Below, piece by piece: positions 51,843 to 61,215 of a DNA stretch of 64,000 nt (position 1 is the stretch's first letter; every line of letters starts with the position of its first letter). Location: positions 558,001 to 622,000 of the forward strand of contig NZ_JACESV010000002.1 in NCBI RefSeq assembly GCF_013911645.1, read 5' to 3'. The translations under genes were made by a program, and so were the position numbers. This DNA comes from Allomuricauda sp. GTDB taxonomy: Bacteria > Bacteroidota > Bacteroidia > Flavobacteriales > Flavobacteriaceae. Under the pieces are notes generated by a model. That model was not told the origin of the DNA. It searched no databases and worked only from the letters and a program-made list of their open reading frames with translations.

Positions 51843-53528
51843 ATGGCAGAAGAAGCTCGATCGCTCAATTTTATAGAACACATTGTTGAGGAGGACCTTA
51901 CAAAGGGTTACACACAGAAAGACTTGAGGTTTCGTTTTCCTCCCGAACCCAATGGATATTTACACATTGGGCATGCAAGTTCCATTTGCCTCAATTTTGG
52001 CTTGGGATTGCGCTATAATGCACCTGTAAACCTACGTTTTGATGATACCAACCCGGCAAAGGAAGAGAAGGAGTATGTGGAGGCCATTAAAGAGGACGTA
52101 AGTTGGCTGGGTTTTGAATGGGCCACGGAATGCTATGCCTCCGATTATTTTCAGCAGTTGTACGATTGGGCCGTAAAGTTGATCAAGGATGGCAAGGCCT
52201 ACGTTGATAGCCAATCTTCGGAGGAAATTGCCAGCCAAAAAGGGACACCGACCGAACCGGGAAAGGAAAGCCCTTATAGAAATCGTTCTGTTGAAGAGAA
52301 TTTAAAGCTTTTCAAGGGGATGAAAGAAGGGGAGTTCAAGGACGGAGCGCATGTGCTACGCGCCAAAATCAATATGGCCTCTTCCAATATGTTGATGCGT
52401 GATCCCGTAATGTACCGAATCCTACATAAGGCGCACCACCGAACAAATACCGATTGGTGTATTTACCCGATGTACGATTGGACACACGGTGAAAGCGATT
52501 ACATCGAACAGGTTTCGCACTCCTTGTGCACACTGGAGTTTTTACCTCACAGAGAGTTGTACGATTGGTTTTTAGACCAAGTGGTATCTTCTGATAAATT
52601 GCGCCCCAAACAACGGGAGTTTGCACGTAGGAACCTGAGCCATACCGTTGTGAGCAAGCGTAAATTGCTGCAATTGGTGGAAAAGGGTGTTGTATCAGGC
52701 TGGGATGATCCCAGAATGCCCACAATTTCCGGTTTGCGAAGAAGGGGTTTTACTCCGGAGTCCATTAGAAATTTTGCGGATACGATTGGCATTGCCAAGC
52801 GGGACAATGTTGTTGATGTTGCCCTACTTGATTTTCATGTAAGGGAGCATCTCAATAAAATAGCTCCCCGTGTAATGGGGGTGCTCAACCCATTAAAGGT
52901 GGTACTCACCAATTATAAGGAGGGAGAGGAGGAATGGTTGGACGCGGAAAACAATCCCGAAGATCTATCAGCAGGTAGTAGAAAAGTACCATTTTCGAGG
53001 GAATTGTATATAGAAAAAGAAGATTTTAGGGAAGAAGCGAACCGTAAGTTTTTTAGACTAAAGCTTGGTGGTGAGGTCCGTTTAAAAAATGGATACATCA
53101 TAAAAGCAGAAAGTTGTACCAAGGACGAAGATGGCAACATTATAGAGGTGCAGTGTACTTACGACCCCAAAAGTAAAAGTGGTTCCGGAACCGAGGAGAG
53201 TTTACGAAAAGTTAAAGGAACCCTGCACTGGGTTTCCATACCACACGCCATAACCGCCGAAGTAAGGCTGTACGACCGTTTATTCTCCGACCCAACGCCC
53301 GATAGCCATAAGGATAAAGATTTTATGGATTTTGTTAATCCGGATTCTTTAGAGAAAGTAACGGGTTATTTGGAGCCAAGCCTAAAGAACTTAAAAATAG
53401 GTGATCGAGTACAATTTCAACGATTGGGATATTTTAATGTGGACAAAGATTCCACTCCAGAGAATTTGGTATTCAACAGAACGGTAACCTTAAGGGATAC
53501 TTGGGCCAAATTGGAGCAAAAAAGCTAG
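51843..53528 (+). CDS. glnS: Glutamine--tRNA ligase
   Basis: Class I aminoacyl-tRNA synthetase charging tRNA-Gln with glutamine. HIGH motif in FPPEPNGYLHIGHASS (about residue 32), LRFDDTNPAKE, and a KMSKS equivalent VVSKRKL (near 268), followed by WDDPRMPTISGLRRRGFTPESIR, specific for GlnRS. The C-terminal half forms the two anticodon-binding beta barrels. 561 residues, normal, and no YqeY fusion. Its presence suggests direct Gln-tRNA formation rather than only the transamidation route. Separate promoter at 51818. Confidence 0.95.
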   Translation: MAEEARSLNFIEHIVEEDLTKGYTQKDLRFRFPPEPNGYLHIGHASSICLNFGLGLRYNAPVNLRFDDTNPAKEEKEYVEAIKEDVSWLGFEWATECYASDYFQQLYDWAVKLIKDGKAYVDSQSSEEIASQKGTPTEPGKESPYRNRSVEENLKLFKGMKEGEFKDGAHVLRAKINMASSNMLMRDPVMYRILHKAHHRTNTDWCIYPMYDWTHGESDYIEQVSHSLCTLEFLPHRELYDWFLDQVVSSDKLRPKQREFARRNLSHTVVSKRKLLQLVEKGVVSGWDDPRMPTISGLRRRGFTPESIRNFADTIGIAKRDNVVDVALLDFHVREHLNKIAPRVMGVLNPLKVVLTNYKEGEEEWLDAENNPEDLSAGSRKVPFSRELYIEKEDFREEANRKFFRLKLGGEVRLKNGYIIKAESCTKDEDGNIIEVQCTYDPKSKSGSGTEESLRKVKGTLHWVSIPHAITAEVRLYDRLFSDPTPDSHKDKDFMDFVNPDSLEKVTGYLEPSLKNLKIGDRVQFQRLGYFNVDKDSTPENLVFNRTVTLRDTWAKLEQKS

Positions 53529-53843
53529 CATAATTTTTCCTTATTTTAATTAGTCCGTCCATTGAAGATTCTTATTAAGAACAGATGCTTCAGGAGAGGT
53601 ATGCCTGCATTTTTTTATTATCATGGTTAATTGCTTGGATGAGGCTGTAATCTGCGCAGAAAAGGCCTTATTCTCATTTTTCTTCAAAATTTAGCTAACG
53701 CGTCAAGGTTTGCAGCGATTGAATCAATTTCTGTTTAGGATGTAACTTAATTTTAGAATAAATCGATTGGGTCAGGAAGTTTTCACCTTTCAAACGAGAC
53801 TTGATCATTTTTCACTGATGTTTAATTAAAAAGTTACAATAGT
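53529..53843. other. Gene-free spacer between glnS and the YtxH module
   Basis: 315 bases with no open frame of note, no clear terminator hairpin and no exact TAnnTTTG element. A promoter for the YtxH operon presumably lies in the last 100 bases, but I could not place it. Confidence 0.5.
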
Positions 53844-54173
53844 ATGTCAAATAACACTGGAAACGTATTAACTGCATTATTAACTGGAGCCGTTGTTGGA
53901 GCTGGAATAGGAATTTTGTATGCACCGGACAAAGGAAAAAAGACCAGAAAAAAAATTAAGAAAAGTGCAGTAAAGGCAAAAGATGATATTGCCCAAAGTA
54001 TAACACATGCGAAAGAGGAATTCAGCAAGACAGCCGATGCCAAAAAGGAAGAGTTTGAGGAAAAGCTAGAGGACACACTTTCCAATATGAGCTATAAAGC
54101 CGATGATATTCTCGTAGCGTTGGAGAATAAATTGGAAGACCTAAAAAAGAAGAACGCCCAACTACAGAAGTAA
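53844..54173 (+). CDS. YtxH domain protein
   Basis: 109-residue envelope-associated protein. An N-terminal glycine-rich hydrophobic span (VLTALLTGAVVGAGIGILYAPDKGKKTRKKIKK) is the YtxH signature, and residues 45-109 form a charged coiled-coil (KEEFEEKLEDTLSNMS...). Such proteins are small stress-associated membrane proteins of unknown mechanism. It heads a three-gene cluster with a holin-like protein (three-base gap) and a DUF6327-like protein, usual in flavobacteria. Confidence 0.88.
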   Translation: MSNNTGNVLTALLTGAVVGAGIGILYAPDKGKKTRKKIKKSAVKAKDDIAQSITHAKEEFSKTADAKKEEFEEKLEDTLSNMSYKADDILVALENKLEDLKKKNAQLQK

Positions 54174-54176
54174 TAT

Positions 54177-54527
54177 ATGGCATTCGAAGATATTAAAGAA
54201 CAGATAGATGATGTAGAGGATGGCGTTAGGTCTTACGTAAAGAACAGCCTGGATTTTTATCGACTCCAAAGTTTTCGGTCCATGATGAAGGGCATTACGA
54301 TGGCGACCAAAGTGCTGTTAATTGGCGGAATAGCTTCTATTGCTCTACTGTTTCTTTCATTGAGTGCTGCATTTTGGCTAGGCAGTATGCTTGGCAATAC
54401 AGCAGAGGGCTTTTTAATAGTTGGCGGATTTTATGTACTGATAGGTATAATCATATTCCTGTTGAGAAGCAAAATCGAAAAGCCGCTTTTAAAAGAGTTT
54501 TCTAAATTTTATTTTGATGAATTATGA
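54177..54527 (+). CDS. Phage-holin-family-like membrane protein
   Basis: 116 residues: an N-terminal amphipathic part ([34 protein letters not shown]), two strong spans ([30 protein letters not shown] and [19 protein letters not shown]) and a charged tail. This fits the holin-superfamily III-type Bacteroidota proteins. The name reflects similarity only: there is no phage gene around it, so a stress or envelope role with the YtxH protein is more likely. Its end overlaps the next gene by four bases (ATGA). Confidence 0.8.
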   Translation: MAFEDIKEQIDDVEDGVRSYVKNSLDFYRLQSFRSMMKGITMATKVLLIGGIASIALLFLSLSAAFWLGSMLGNTAEGFLIVGGFYVLIGIIIFLLRSKIEKPLLKEFSKFYFDEL

Positions 54528-54739
54528 TTCACACACAATACACATCATTCAAAGAAATTGATCGCGACCTTAAAATCTTACAGTTACAAAGACAGATTGA
54601 GGAGGAAAAAGTGAAGCTTGCGGTTCAAAACACCAAAAAAGAACTTTACCCAACCAATATTCTTGGTGGAATGGCACCCTTATTACAAAAAATTGCGATA
54701 TCCTTTATTGCGAAAAAGCTGCTTAAAAAATTGGATTGA
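54524..54739 (+). CDS. Small DUF6327-like protein
   Basis: 71 residues starting [41 protein letters not shown] with a helical, charged N-terminal half and a hydrophobic, basic C-terminal half ([18 protein letters not shown]). It is translationally coupled to the preceding holin-like gene by a four-base overlap. This third-member arrangement is recurrent with YtxH/holin pairs; function unknown. Confidence 0.72.
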   Translation: MIHTQYTSFKEIDRDLKILQLQRQIEEEKVKLAVQNTKKELYPTNILGGMAPLLQKIAISFIAKKLLKKLD

Positions 54740-54745
54740 CCCATT

Positions 54746-54908
54746 GTGCTTTTTGATAAAATTCGTCATTTCGAGTGGATTTCACGACGGCATGAGTGAA
54801 ATTTGTATCGAGAAAAAGAATTTTGTCTAAAAAAGTTCTCGATACGATTTTTCGTTCCTCAAAATCACTCGAACTGACGCCCAGAACCAAGTTTTATGTT
54901 CAAAATGC
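54746..54908 (+). repeat. MITE-like palindromic repeat, copy B
   Basis: Inverted counterpart of 18692-18857, about 15 differences in some 164 bases by eye. It starts GTGCTTTTTGATA and ends TTCAAAATGCAC, so its ends are inverted repeats. The internal GTCATTTCGAGTGGATTT pairs with AAATCACTCGAACTGAC and TATCGAGAA with TTCTCGATA. It lies between the DUF6327-like gene and the convergent SPFH gene, a place that also suits a bidirectional terminator. Confidence 0.78.
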
Positions 54909-54982
54909 ACTACAGGTTAGATTAGTATATGCTCCTCAAACTTTGTATAGAAGAAGGTCTAAAAAGCATAAATTTTGACTTT

Positions 54983-55053
54983 GTCAGGTTGAGCGCAGTC
55001 GAAACCCATTGATTATCAACATAATTTAGGTTCTCGACTGCGCTCGAACAGAC
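54983..55053. repeat. Palindromic GAGCGCAGTCGA element
   Basis: Two arms of 20 bases (54983-55002 and 55034-55053), pairing over GAGCGCAGTCGA / TCGACTGCGCTC with 31 bases between them. It is GC-rich against an AT-rich background and distinct in sequence from the MITE-like repeat 75 bases away. It looks like a separate family of intergenic REP-like element. Confidence 0.7.
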
Positions 55054-55101
55054 AGATAGCGAGCTTTTTAGGCAACCTCTTCTTTTTTATTAAAATAACA
55101 T

Positions 55102-56040
55102 TTAAGAGTCAGATGATGAATCTTTTTCGATTTGTTTGCGCTTCATGGCCTCGCCAATTTGATTACTTGCCGTAAAGGAAGCTACCATATTGTTCAGCAT
55201 ATCGCTGCCTGCCTGTGGAGAATTCGGCAACAATATTAAATTGGTGTCCGTTTCTTCCCCGATGGCCTGTAGGGTATCATAATGTTGGGTTACCACAATA
55301 AGGGCAGATGCCTCCTGCGAATTGATGCCCACTTTGTTCAAAACCTCCACGGATTCTTCTAGTCCACGGGCAATTTCCCTACGTTGATCGGCAATACCTT
55401 GTCCCTGTAATCTTTTGCTTTCTGCCTCGGCTTTCGCTTTTTCAACAATAAGAATGCGTTGGGCATCACCCTCGAACTGGGCCGCTATTTTTTCTCGTTC
55501 CGATGCATTGATGCGGTTCATGGCTGCCTTTACCTGGGCATCTGGGTCAATATCGGTGACCAATGTCTTTATGATATCAAAACCATAGTCGAACATAGCA
55601 TCTTGCAATTCGGATTTAACGGCGTTGGCAATATCATCTTTTTTTACAAAGACATCATCCAGTTTCATTTTTGGAACTTCGGCACGTACTACATCAAAAA
55701 CATAAGAGGTAATTTGATCGTGTGGATATTCCAATTGGTAAAATGCTTCATAAACTTTATCGCGGAGAACCACGTATTGAACGGAAACTTTCAACTTTAC
55801 AAAAACATCGTCCAAGGTTTTGGTCTCGACGATCACATCAAGCTGTTGAATCTTTAAACTCAAGCGACCGGCAATACGGTCTATAATCGGAATTTTCAAT
55901 TGTAGCCCGGAATTCCGTATGCTATGGAATCTTCCAAAGCGTTCCACGGCCACGGCCGTTTGTTGTTTTACAATAAAGAAGAACTTGAACAGAATGACAA
56001 GCGCTACAAAAGCAATAGGTATGAAAAGATAGTTGCCCAT
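55102..56040 (-). CDS. SPFH/band 7 (stomatin-like) membrane protein
   Basis: 312 residues. One N-terminal membrane span (LFIPIAFVALVILFKFFFIV), then the SPFH domain (TAVAVERFGRFHSIRNSGLQLKIPIIDRIAGRLSLKIQQLDV through EREKIAAQFEGDAQRILIVEKAKAEAESKRLQGQGIADQRREIARG), with a coiled-coil and a short C-terminal tail (NMVASFTASNQIGEAMKRKQIEKDSSSDS). Such proteins form oligomeric membrane scaffolds and often pair with NfeD proteases, but none is present. Slipin/HflK-like relatives exist; I call it stomatin-like. Monocistronic. Confidence 0.9.
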   Translation of the reverse strand: MGNYLFIPIAFVALVILFKFFFIVKQQTAVAVERFGRFHSIRNSGLQLKIPIIDRIAGRLSLKIQQLDVIVETKTLDDVFVKLKVSVQYVVLRDKVYEAFYQLEYPHDQITSYVFDVVRAEVPKMKLDDVFVKKDDIANAVKSELQDAMFDYGFDIIKTLVTDIDPDAQVKAAMNRINASEREKIAAQFEGDAQRILIVEKAKAEAESKRLQGQGIADQRREIARGLEESVEVLNKVGINSQEASALIVVTQHYDTLQAIGEETDTNLILLPNSPQAGSDMLNNMVASFTASNQIGEAMKRKQIEKDSSSDS

Positions 56041-56133
56041 AGTGTTTATGATTTTATGTTAGAAATGGAAATTACGAAACTTGGCCATAGTATTGGTAGC
56101 CATTCGTCAATTAATGTTACAGATCCATCAATT

Positions 56134-57630
56134 CTATAGCTGGGCGATGGCGGTTTTTATACGGTTTATACACTCCTCTTTGCCAATAAGTTCCATGATA
56201 TCGAACAAATGAGGGCCTTTCATGTCCCCAACGATGATCAAGCGGAGGGGAGGCATCACTTTTCCAAAGGAAAGTTCACTGTCGGATATCCATCCTTTCA
56301 CTTTTTCTTCTATTATGGACGATTCAAAATTTTGAACATTATTCAGGACCGATGCGACCTGTTCCATGATTTCCGGAGTACCCTCTTTCCATTGCTTTTT
56401 GACGGCTTTCTCGTTGTATGAAGACGGTGCCTCAAAAAAATAGTCTCCCAGTTCCCAAAAATCCTTTACAAAACTTGCGCGCTCCTTAATCAAGGACACT
56501 ACTTTTTGAACGTAATCCTGTTCCGACGAAATTTGTTTTTTTGCCAGTTCGGCAGCGAACAGTTCGGCTAGTTCTTTATCAGACTTCCTCTGTAACCACT
56601 GCTGATTATACCAATTGTTTTTTTCTGGGTCGAACCGAGCGCCCGATTTGTTTACACGTTCCAAGGTAAAAGTCTCGACCAATTCTTCCAAACTAAAAAT
56701 TTCTTGCTCGGTGCCGGGATTCCAGCCTAACAGGGCCAAGAAGTTGATTACCGCTTCTGGGAAAAAACCTGCCTCGCGGTATCCTTCCGATTGGTTCCAC
56801 GTGAGCGGAAAAACGGGGAAGCCTCCTTTTTCGCCATCACGTTTGCTCAATTTTCCCTTTCCAACGGGTTTCATGATCAAGGGCAGGTGTGCAAATTTTG
56901 GAGCCTCCCAGCCAAAGGCATCGTACAATAGCGTGTGAAGTGCCAAGGACGGCAACCATTCTTCACCACGGATTACATGGGTAATTTGCATTAAATGGTC
57001 GTCCACAATATTGGCCAAATGGTAGGTTGGCATACCATCGCTTTTAAACAAAACCTTATCATCTAAAATACTGGTATCAATTTTAATTTCACCTCGGATG
57101 ATGTCGTTCAAAAACAACGTTTCATTCTCTGGACATTTAAACCGGATTACGTAATCCTCACCGGCCTCCAATTTAGCTTTCACTTCTTCCTCGGATAGCG
57201 AAAGTGAGTTTGTCAACTTTAAACGGTTGTGCCAATTGTATATAAATGTTTTTCCTTTCGCCTCATGGTCTTTTCTATGGTGGTCCAAAGTTTCAGCAGT
57301 ATCAAAAGCATAATAGGCCTTACCTTTTTCAATAAGTTCCAAAGCGTAGGCTTTGTACAGGTCCTTGCGCTCACTTTGTCGGTATGGGCCAAAATCACCT
57401 TCTTTGCCCGGACCTTCATCAAAAGGAATTCCACACCAGTTCAAGGCCTTGATAATATATTCCTCTGCGCCTTCAACAAATCGGTTTTGGTCCGTATCTT
57501 CAATACGAAGCACAAAATCGCCACCATGTTTTTTGGCAAATAAATAATTGAACAAGGCGGTGCGCAGACCACCAATATGTAATGGCCCAGTTGGGCTGGG
57601 CGCAAATCGAACACGTACGTTTTGACTCAT
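56134..57630 (-). CDS. gltX: Glutamate--tRNA ligase
   Basis: Class I synthetase. VRVRFAPSPTGPLHIGGLRTALFNYLFA has the HIGH-like motif and the KMSKS equivalent is GKLSKRDGEKGG near residue 255. RIEDTDQNRFVEGAEEYI is a GluRS-typical segment. 498 residues, normal for bacterial GluRS. Because glnS is also in this genome, it presumably charges only tRNA-Glu, although that cannot be proved by sequence. A TATCTTTG -7 element lies upstream at 57651-57658. Confidence 0.95.
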   Translation of the reverse strand: MSQNVRVRFAPSPTGPLHIGGLRTALFNYLFAKKHGGDFVLRIEDTDQNRFVEGAEEYIIKALNWCGIPFDEGPGKEGDFGPYRQSERKDLYKAYALELIEKGKAYYAFDTAETLDHHRKDHEAKGKTFIYNWHNRLKLTNSLSLSEEEVKAKLEAGEDYVIRFKCPENETLFLNDIIRGEIKIDTSILDDKVLFKSDGMPTYHLANIVDDHLMQITHVIRGEEWLPSLALHTLLYDAFGWEAPKFAHLPLIMKPVGKGKLSKRDGEKGGFPVFPLTWNQSEGYREAGFFPEAVINFLALLGWNPGTEQEIFSLEELVETFTLERVNKSGARFDPEKNNWYNQQWLQRKSDKELAELFAAELAKKQISSEQDYVQKVVSLIKERASFVKDFWELGDYFFEAPSSYNEKAVKKQWKEGTPEIMEQVASVLNNVQNFESSIIEEKVKGWISDSELSFGKVMPPLRLIIVGDMKGPHLFDIMELIGKEECINRIKTAIAQL

Positions 57631-57650
57631 AATTGGGTATGATTGTGTCG

Positions 57651-57658
57651 CAAAGATA
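57651..57658 (-). promoter_or_regulatory. Promoter -7 element (TATCTTTG) for gltX
   Basis: The minus strand reads TATCTTTG, an exact TAnnTTTG match, 20 bases before the gltX ATG at 57630. Confidence 0.5.
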
Positions 57659-57795
57659 CATTCCCGCCAATGAATGGGAAAGTGAATTTATTCTGTCTTT
57701 TTCTGACCCATGTGGACTTATAGTATAAAGGTTTAACAAATTTTTTCTTTTGATTTACCAAGGATCAGGTAATTTGGTTGTAATTAGTATCGATT

Positions 57796-60700
57796 TTGAA
57801 CGCATATCAAGACATTCTCGTTAAGCTGGAAGACTTTATCAAGCGGATTTATACCAAACAATTGATAAAGGGAGTCTTCTTGTTTTTAACTTTAGGAACC
57901 CTGTTCTGGATGGCCATTACGTATTTTGAATACGTTTTGTGGCTGAACGAGTCATGGAGGCTTACTTTGTTCCTTCTCTTTGTTGTAGTAGAACTTTACC
58001 TATTGTATAGATACATCGCGATGCCTTTGTTATATCTTTTTAGGATTAAACATGGTATTGGTAATAGGGAGGCCTCTTTATTAATTGGAAAACATTTTCC
58101 TCATGTGGATGACAAGCTGCTCAATCTGCTTGAATTATCCGAGAACCAACACAAGTCAGATCTTTTAATGGCCAGCATTGAGCAAAGGGCCAAAAATTTA
58201 GGTCCGGTTCCTTTTGCCGAAGCGGTCAGTTTTAAGGACAGTTATAAGTACGCGAAGTACATTTTTATTCCTTTGGCCCTGTTCTGTTTTATCTGGATCA
58301 CGGGTGATATCGTTTCTTTCTTTAACTCGCACCAAAGGGTAATGCATTACGATTTGGCCTATGAAAGACCGGCACCATTTTCTTTCCAGCTGATGAACGA
58401 TAAATTGGAAGTATTAGACAATCAATTATTGACCATAAAAGTTAAAACAGTTGGGGAAATTCGACCAGACAATGTTCAAATAGTTGTAAATGGCGAACAG
58501 TTGCTCATGCAGAACAGCGGGGAGTTTTTTGAGTATACATTTCAAGCACCCGTTCCTGAAACCAATTTTTACCTAACAGCCAATGGATGGGAATCCAGAA
58601 CTTATTCCATAAAAAGTTATCGCACCCCGGCCTTGGTCGATTTTGCCATGGAATTGGACTACCCCAAATATCTCAACTTGTCTTCCGAACTGATTACGGG
58701 CACGGGAAATGCCGAAGTTCCCGAAGGAACCAAAGTCACTTGGAGAATACAGGGGAACCATGTGGATGATATACAAATGATGACAAAGGACACCACTGTT
58801 TCCTTTGAAAAATCCAACAACTTATTTTCAAACACAAGGCGATTGTTCAATGATTTGGATTATGAGCTGAGTACATCAAATGAACGAGTACAGGATTTTG
58901 AAAAATTGGCTTATCGGTTAAATGTCGTCAAGGATCAAAAGGCAACCGTTCAGGTAAATCAAGTGCTGGATTCTTTGCATCCAAACCAATCCTATTATAC
59001 GGGGCAGGCTGCCGATGATCATGGTTTAAAGGAAATCCGGTTGGTTTGCTATCCTTCGGATGATATAAATAATGTTCAGCGGCTTTCGCTCGAATCTCCC
59101 AATACCAATGTGTATCAGTTTTACTATACGTTTCCTTCGGGATTGTCGCTTCAGCCTGGAAAAAAGTATAAGTTATATTTTGAAGTAGTTGATAATGACG
59201 GGGTTAGGGGTGGTAAAGTTACCAAAAGCGCTGTTTTTAATGCATCTCTTTATGATGATAATGAATTGAATAACAGAGAGTTGGAATTTCAGAACTCCAC
59301 CTTGAACAAAATGGGAGAATCTTTGCAGCATTTAAAACAACAGCAAGAAGAATTCTCGCAGATTAACAAGCTACAAAAGGAGGAAAAGTCGCTAAGCTTT
59401 GAAGACAAGAGCCAGATAAAGAACTTTTTGCAGCAGCAGCAAATGCAAGAACAATTGATGCAGAAGTTTAGTCAGGATTTAAATAAAAGCATTGATAAGA
59501 ATTCCGAAGACACTAAGATGAAGAAGATGCTTCAAGAACGTTTGGAGCGTCAAGAAGCTGAAGCCAGAAAGAATGCTGAATTGCTTGAGGAACTCAACAA
59601 GATTGCTGATAAAATTGATAAAGAAGACCTTCAAAAGCGATTGGAAGAATTAGGAAAGAACCAGGGCAAGAACACGAGGAACCTTGAACAGATTTTGGAA
59701 TTGACGAAGCGTTATTATGTTACTGAAAAAGCTTCCCAGATTTCTAAGGAACTGGAGGAGTTGGCCACTAAACAAGAGATACTGTCCGAATTAAAACTGG
59801 GACAGGATTTTAGTGACAAGGAGCAGAGGAAATTGAATGAAGATTTCAACGAGTTGGAAAAAGACATTCGTGAATTGGAAAAAGATAATCAGAAGCTCCA
59901 AAAGCCATTAGAACTTGACACTGATAAGAAAAAGACAGATGGGGTAAAGCTGGATCAAAAAGATGCTCTTGAAGAAATCAATAAGCACCAGGGCCTAGAA
60001 GAATCTTCCCAAGCCAAGGAAAAGCAAGAAGCAGGCAATAACGCTTCCAAAAAGCAAAAGTCCGCAGCACAGAAGATGCGGGAAATGAGCCAATCCATGC
60101 AATCTAGTTCCATGGGTGGTGGTTCCTCCGATGCCGAGGATGCCGAAATGTTACGCCAGATTTTAGATAATTTGGTCACTTTTTCTTTCAAGCAAGAAAA
60201 TTTGTTTGACAACATACAGCGAGCGGATGTTGATATGTCCCAGTTTTCCAAAACCGTCAAAGACCAACAAAACCTAAAAAGATTGTTCGAGCATGTAGAC
60301 GATAGCCTCTTTGCACTTTCTTTGCGTAGGGCTGAACTTTCTGAATTTGTGAACGAGCAAATAACCGAAGTATACTACAACATTGATAAATCTTTGGAAA
60401 GCATCGCCGAGAATCAAATTTATCAGGGAGCATCGTATCAGCAGTACGTAATAAATGCTACAAATGCCTTGGCCGATTTCTTGGCAAATATTTTGGACAA
60501 CATGCAGCAGAACATGATGCCGGGTCAAGGTAGTGGAGAAGGGCAAGATTTTCAATTGCCCGACATTATTAAAGGACAACAAGGTATCCAAGAGAAAATG
60601 AACGGTTCCGGAAAAGAGGGAAAAGAATCCGAAGGTAAAGGTGAACAGCAAGGTGATAACGTGGGAGGACAGCAAGAAGGTGATAAGGGCAGTCAAAAAC

Positions 60701-61215
60701 AAGGAAAGGAAGGACAAGATGGTGAGCAAGGAGAAGGAGGCAACAAAGGTTCAAAGCAAGGAAATAGCTCCCAATCCAATGGAAATGGTTTAGGAGAAAT
60801 GAATCTTGACGAAGTATACGAGATCTACAAGGAGCAGCAGTTTTTACGGGAAAGCCTAGAAAAACAATTGGAGGATATGATGCGTGAATCTGACAAGAAT
60901 CTGGCAAAAAAATTGATGCAACAAATGGAAGACTTTGAGAATGATCTGTTGGAGAACGGAATCACCGAACGCACCCGAAGCAAGGCCAACAATATTCAAC
61001 ACCAATTAATGAAGTTGGAAAACGCATCTATGGAACAAGGGGAAAAGAAGGAGCGCGAAAGCAAAACAAATGTGAATCAATTTACTAATCCTATCACTAC
61101 CAAACCCGAGTTACTTCAAGAATACCAGAACAACATTGAAATATTAAACAGACAAGCTTTACCTTTGCGGCAAAATTTTGAGAAGAAGGTAAAGGTTTAT
61201 TTCGATAATGATTGA
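57796..61215 (+). CDS. DUF4175 family membrane protein (1139 residues)
   Basis: Large inner-membrane protein of Bacteroidota. Spans lie at about residues 23-45, 52-76 and 152-175, followed by an Ig-like periplasmic part (about 180-480), then a long charged coiled-coil region (about 490-850) and a low-complexity stretch around residues 930-1005 rich in Gly, Gln, Glu and Lys (GKEGKESEGKGEQQGDN). The C-terminus is again coiled-coil and begins ...EVYEIYKEQQFLRESLEKQ. The start is TTG at 57796; upstream frames show no better start. Its stop overlaps ybeY by eight bases. Function unknown, but the coupling to ybeY and mnmG is regular in flavobacteria. Confidence 0.85.
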   Translation: MNAYQDILVKLEDFIKRIYTKQLIKGVFLFLTLGTLFWMAITYFEYVLWLNESWRLTLFLLFVVVELYLLYRYIAMPLLYLFRIKHGIGNREASLLIGKHFPHVDDKLLNLLELSENQHKSDLLMASIEQRAKNLGPVPFAEAVSFKDSYKYAKYIFIPLALFCFIWITGDIVSFFNSHQRVMHYDLAYERPAPFSFQLMNDKLEVLDNQLLTIKVKTVGEIRPDNVQIVVNGEQLLMQNSGEFFEYTFQAPVPETNFYLTANGWESRTYSIKSYRTPALVDFAMELDYPKYLNLSSELITGTGNAEVPEGTKVTWRIQGNHVDDIQMMTKDTTVSFEKSNNLFSNTRRLFNDLDYELSTSNERVQDFEKLAYRLNVVKDQKATVQVNQVLDSLHPNQSYYTGQAADDHGLKEIRLVCYPSDDINNVQRLSLESPNTNVYQFYYTFPSGLSLQPGKKYKLYFEVVDNDGVRGGKVTKSAVFNASLYDDNELNNRELEFQNSTLNKMGESLQHLKQQQEEFSQINKLQKEEKSLSFEDKSQIKNFLQQQQMQEQLMQKFSQDLNKSIDKNSEDTKMKKMLQERLERQEAEARKNAELLEELNKIADKIDKEDLQKRLEELGKNQGKNTRNLEQILELTKRYYVTEKASQISKELEELATKQEILSELKLGQDFSDKEQRKLNEDFNELEKDIRELEKDNQKLQKPLELDTDKKKTDGVKLDQKDALEEINKHQGLEESSQAKEKQEAGNNASKKQKSAAQKMREMSQSMQSSSMGGGSSDAEDAEMLRQILDNLVTFSFKQENLFDNIQRADVDMSQFSKTVKDQQNLKRLFEHVDDSLFALSLRRAELSEFVNEQITEVYYNIDKSLESIAENQIYQGASYQQYVINATNALADFLANILDNMQQNMMPGQGSGEGQDFQLPDIIKGQQGIQEKMNGSGKEGKESEGKGEQQGDNVGGQQEGDKGSQKQGKEGQDGEQGEGGNKGSKQGNSSQSNGNGLGEMNLDEVYEIYKEQQFLRESLEKQLEDMMRESDKNLAKKLMQQMEDFENDLLENGITERTRSKANNIQHQLMKLENASMEQGEKKERESKTNVNQFTNPITTKPELLQEYQNNIEILNRQALPLRQNFEKKVKVYFDND

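Noticed and set aside
54177..54527. Holin-like gene as evidence for a prophage
   Set aside because: No terminase, capsid, tail or lysin genes are near; the neighbours are core genes and the trio is common in flavobacteria.
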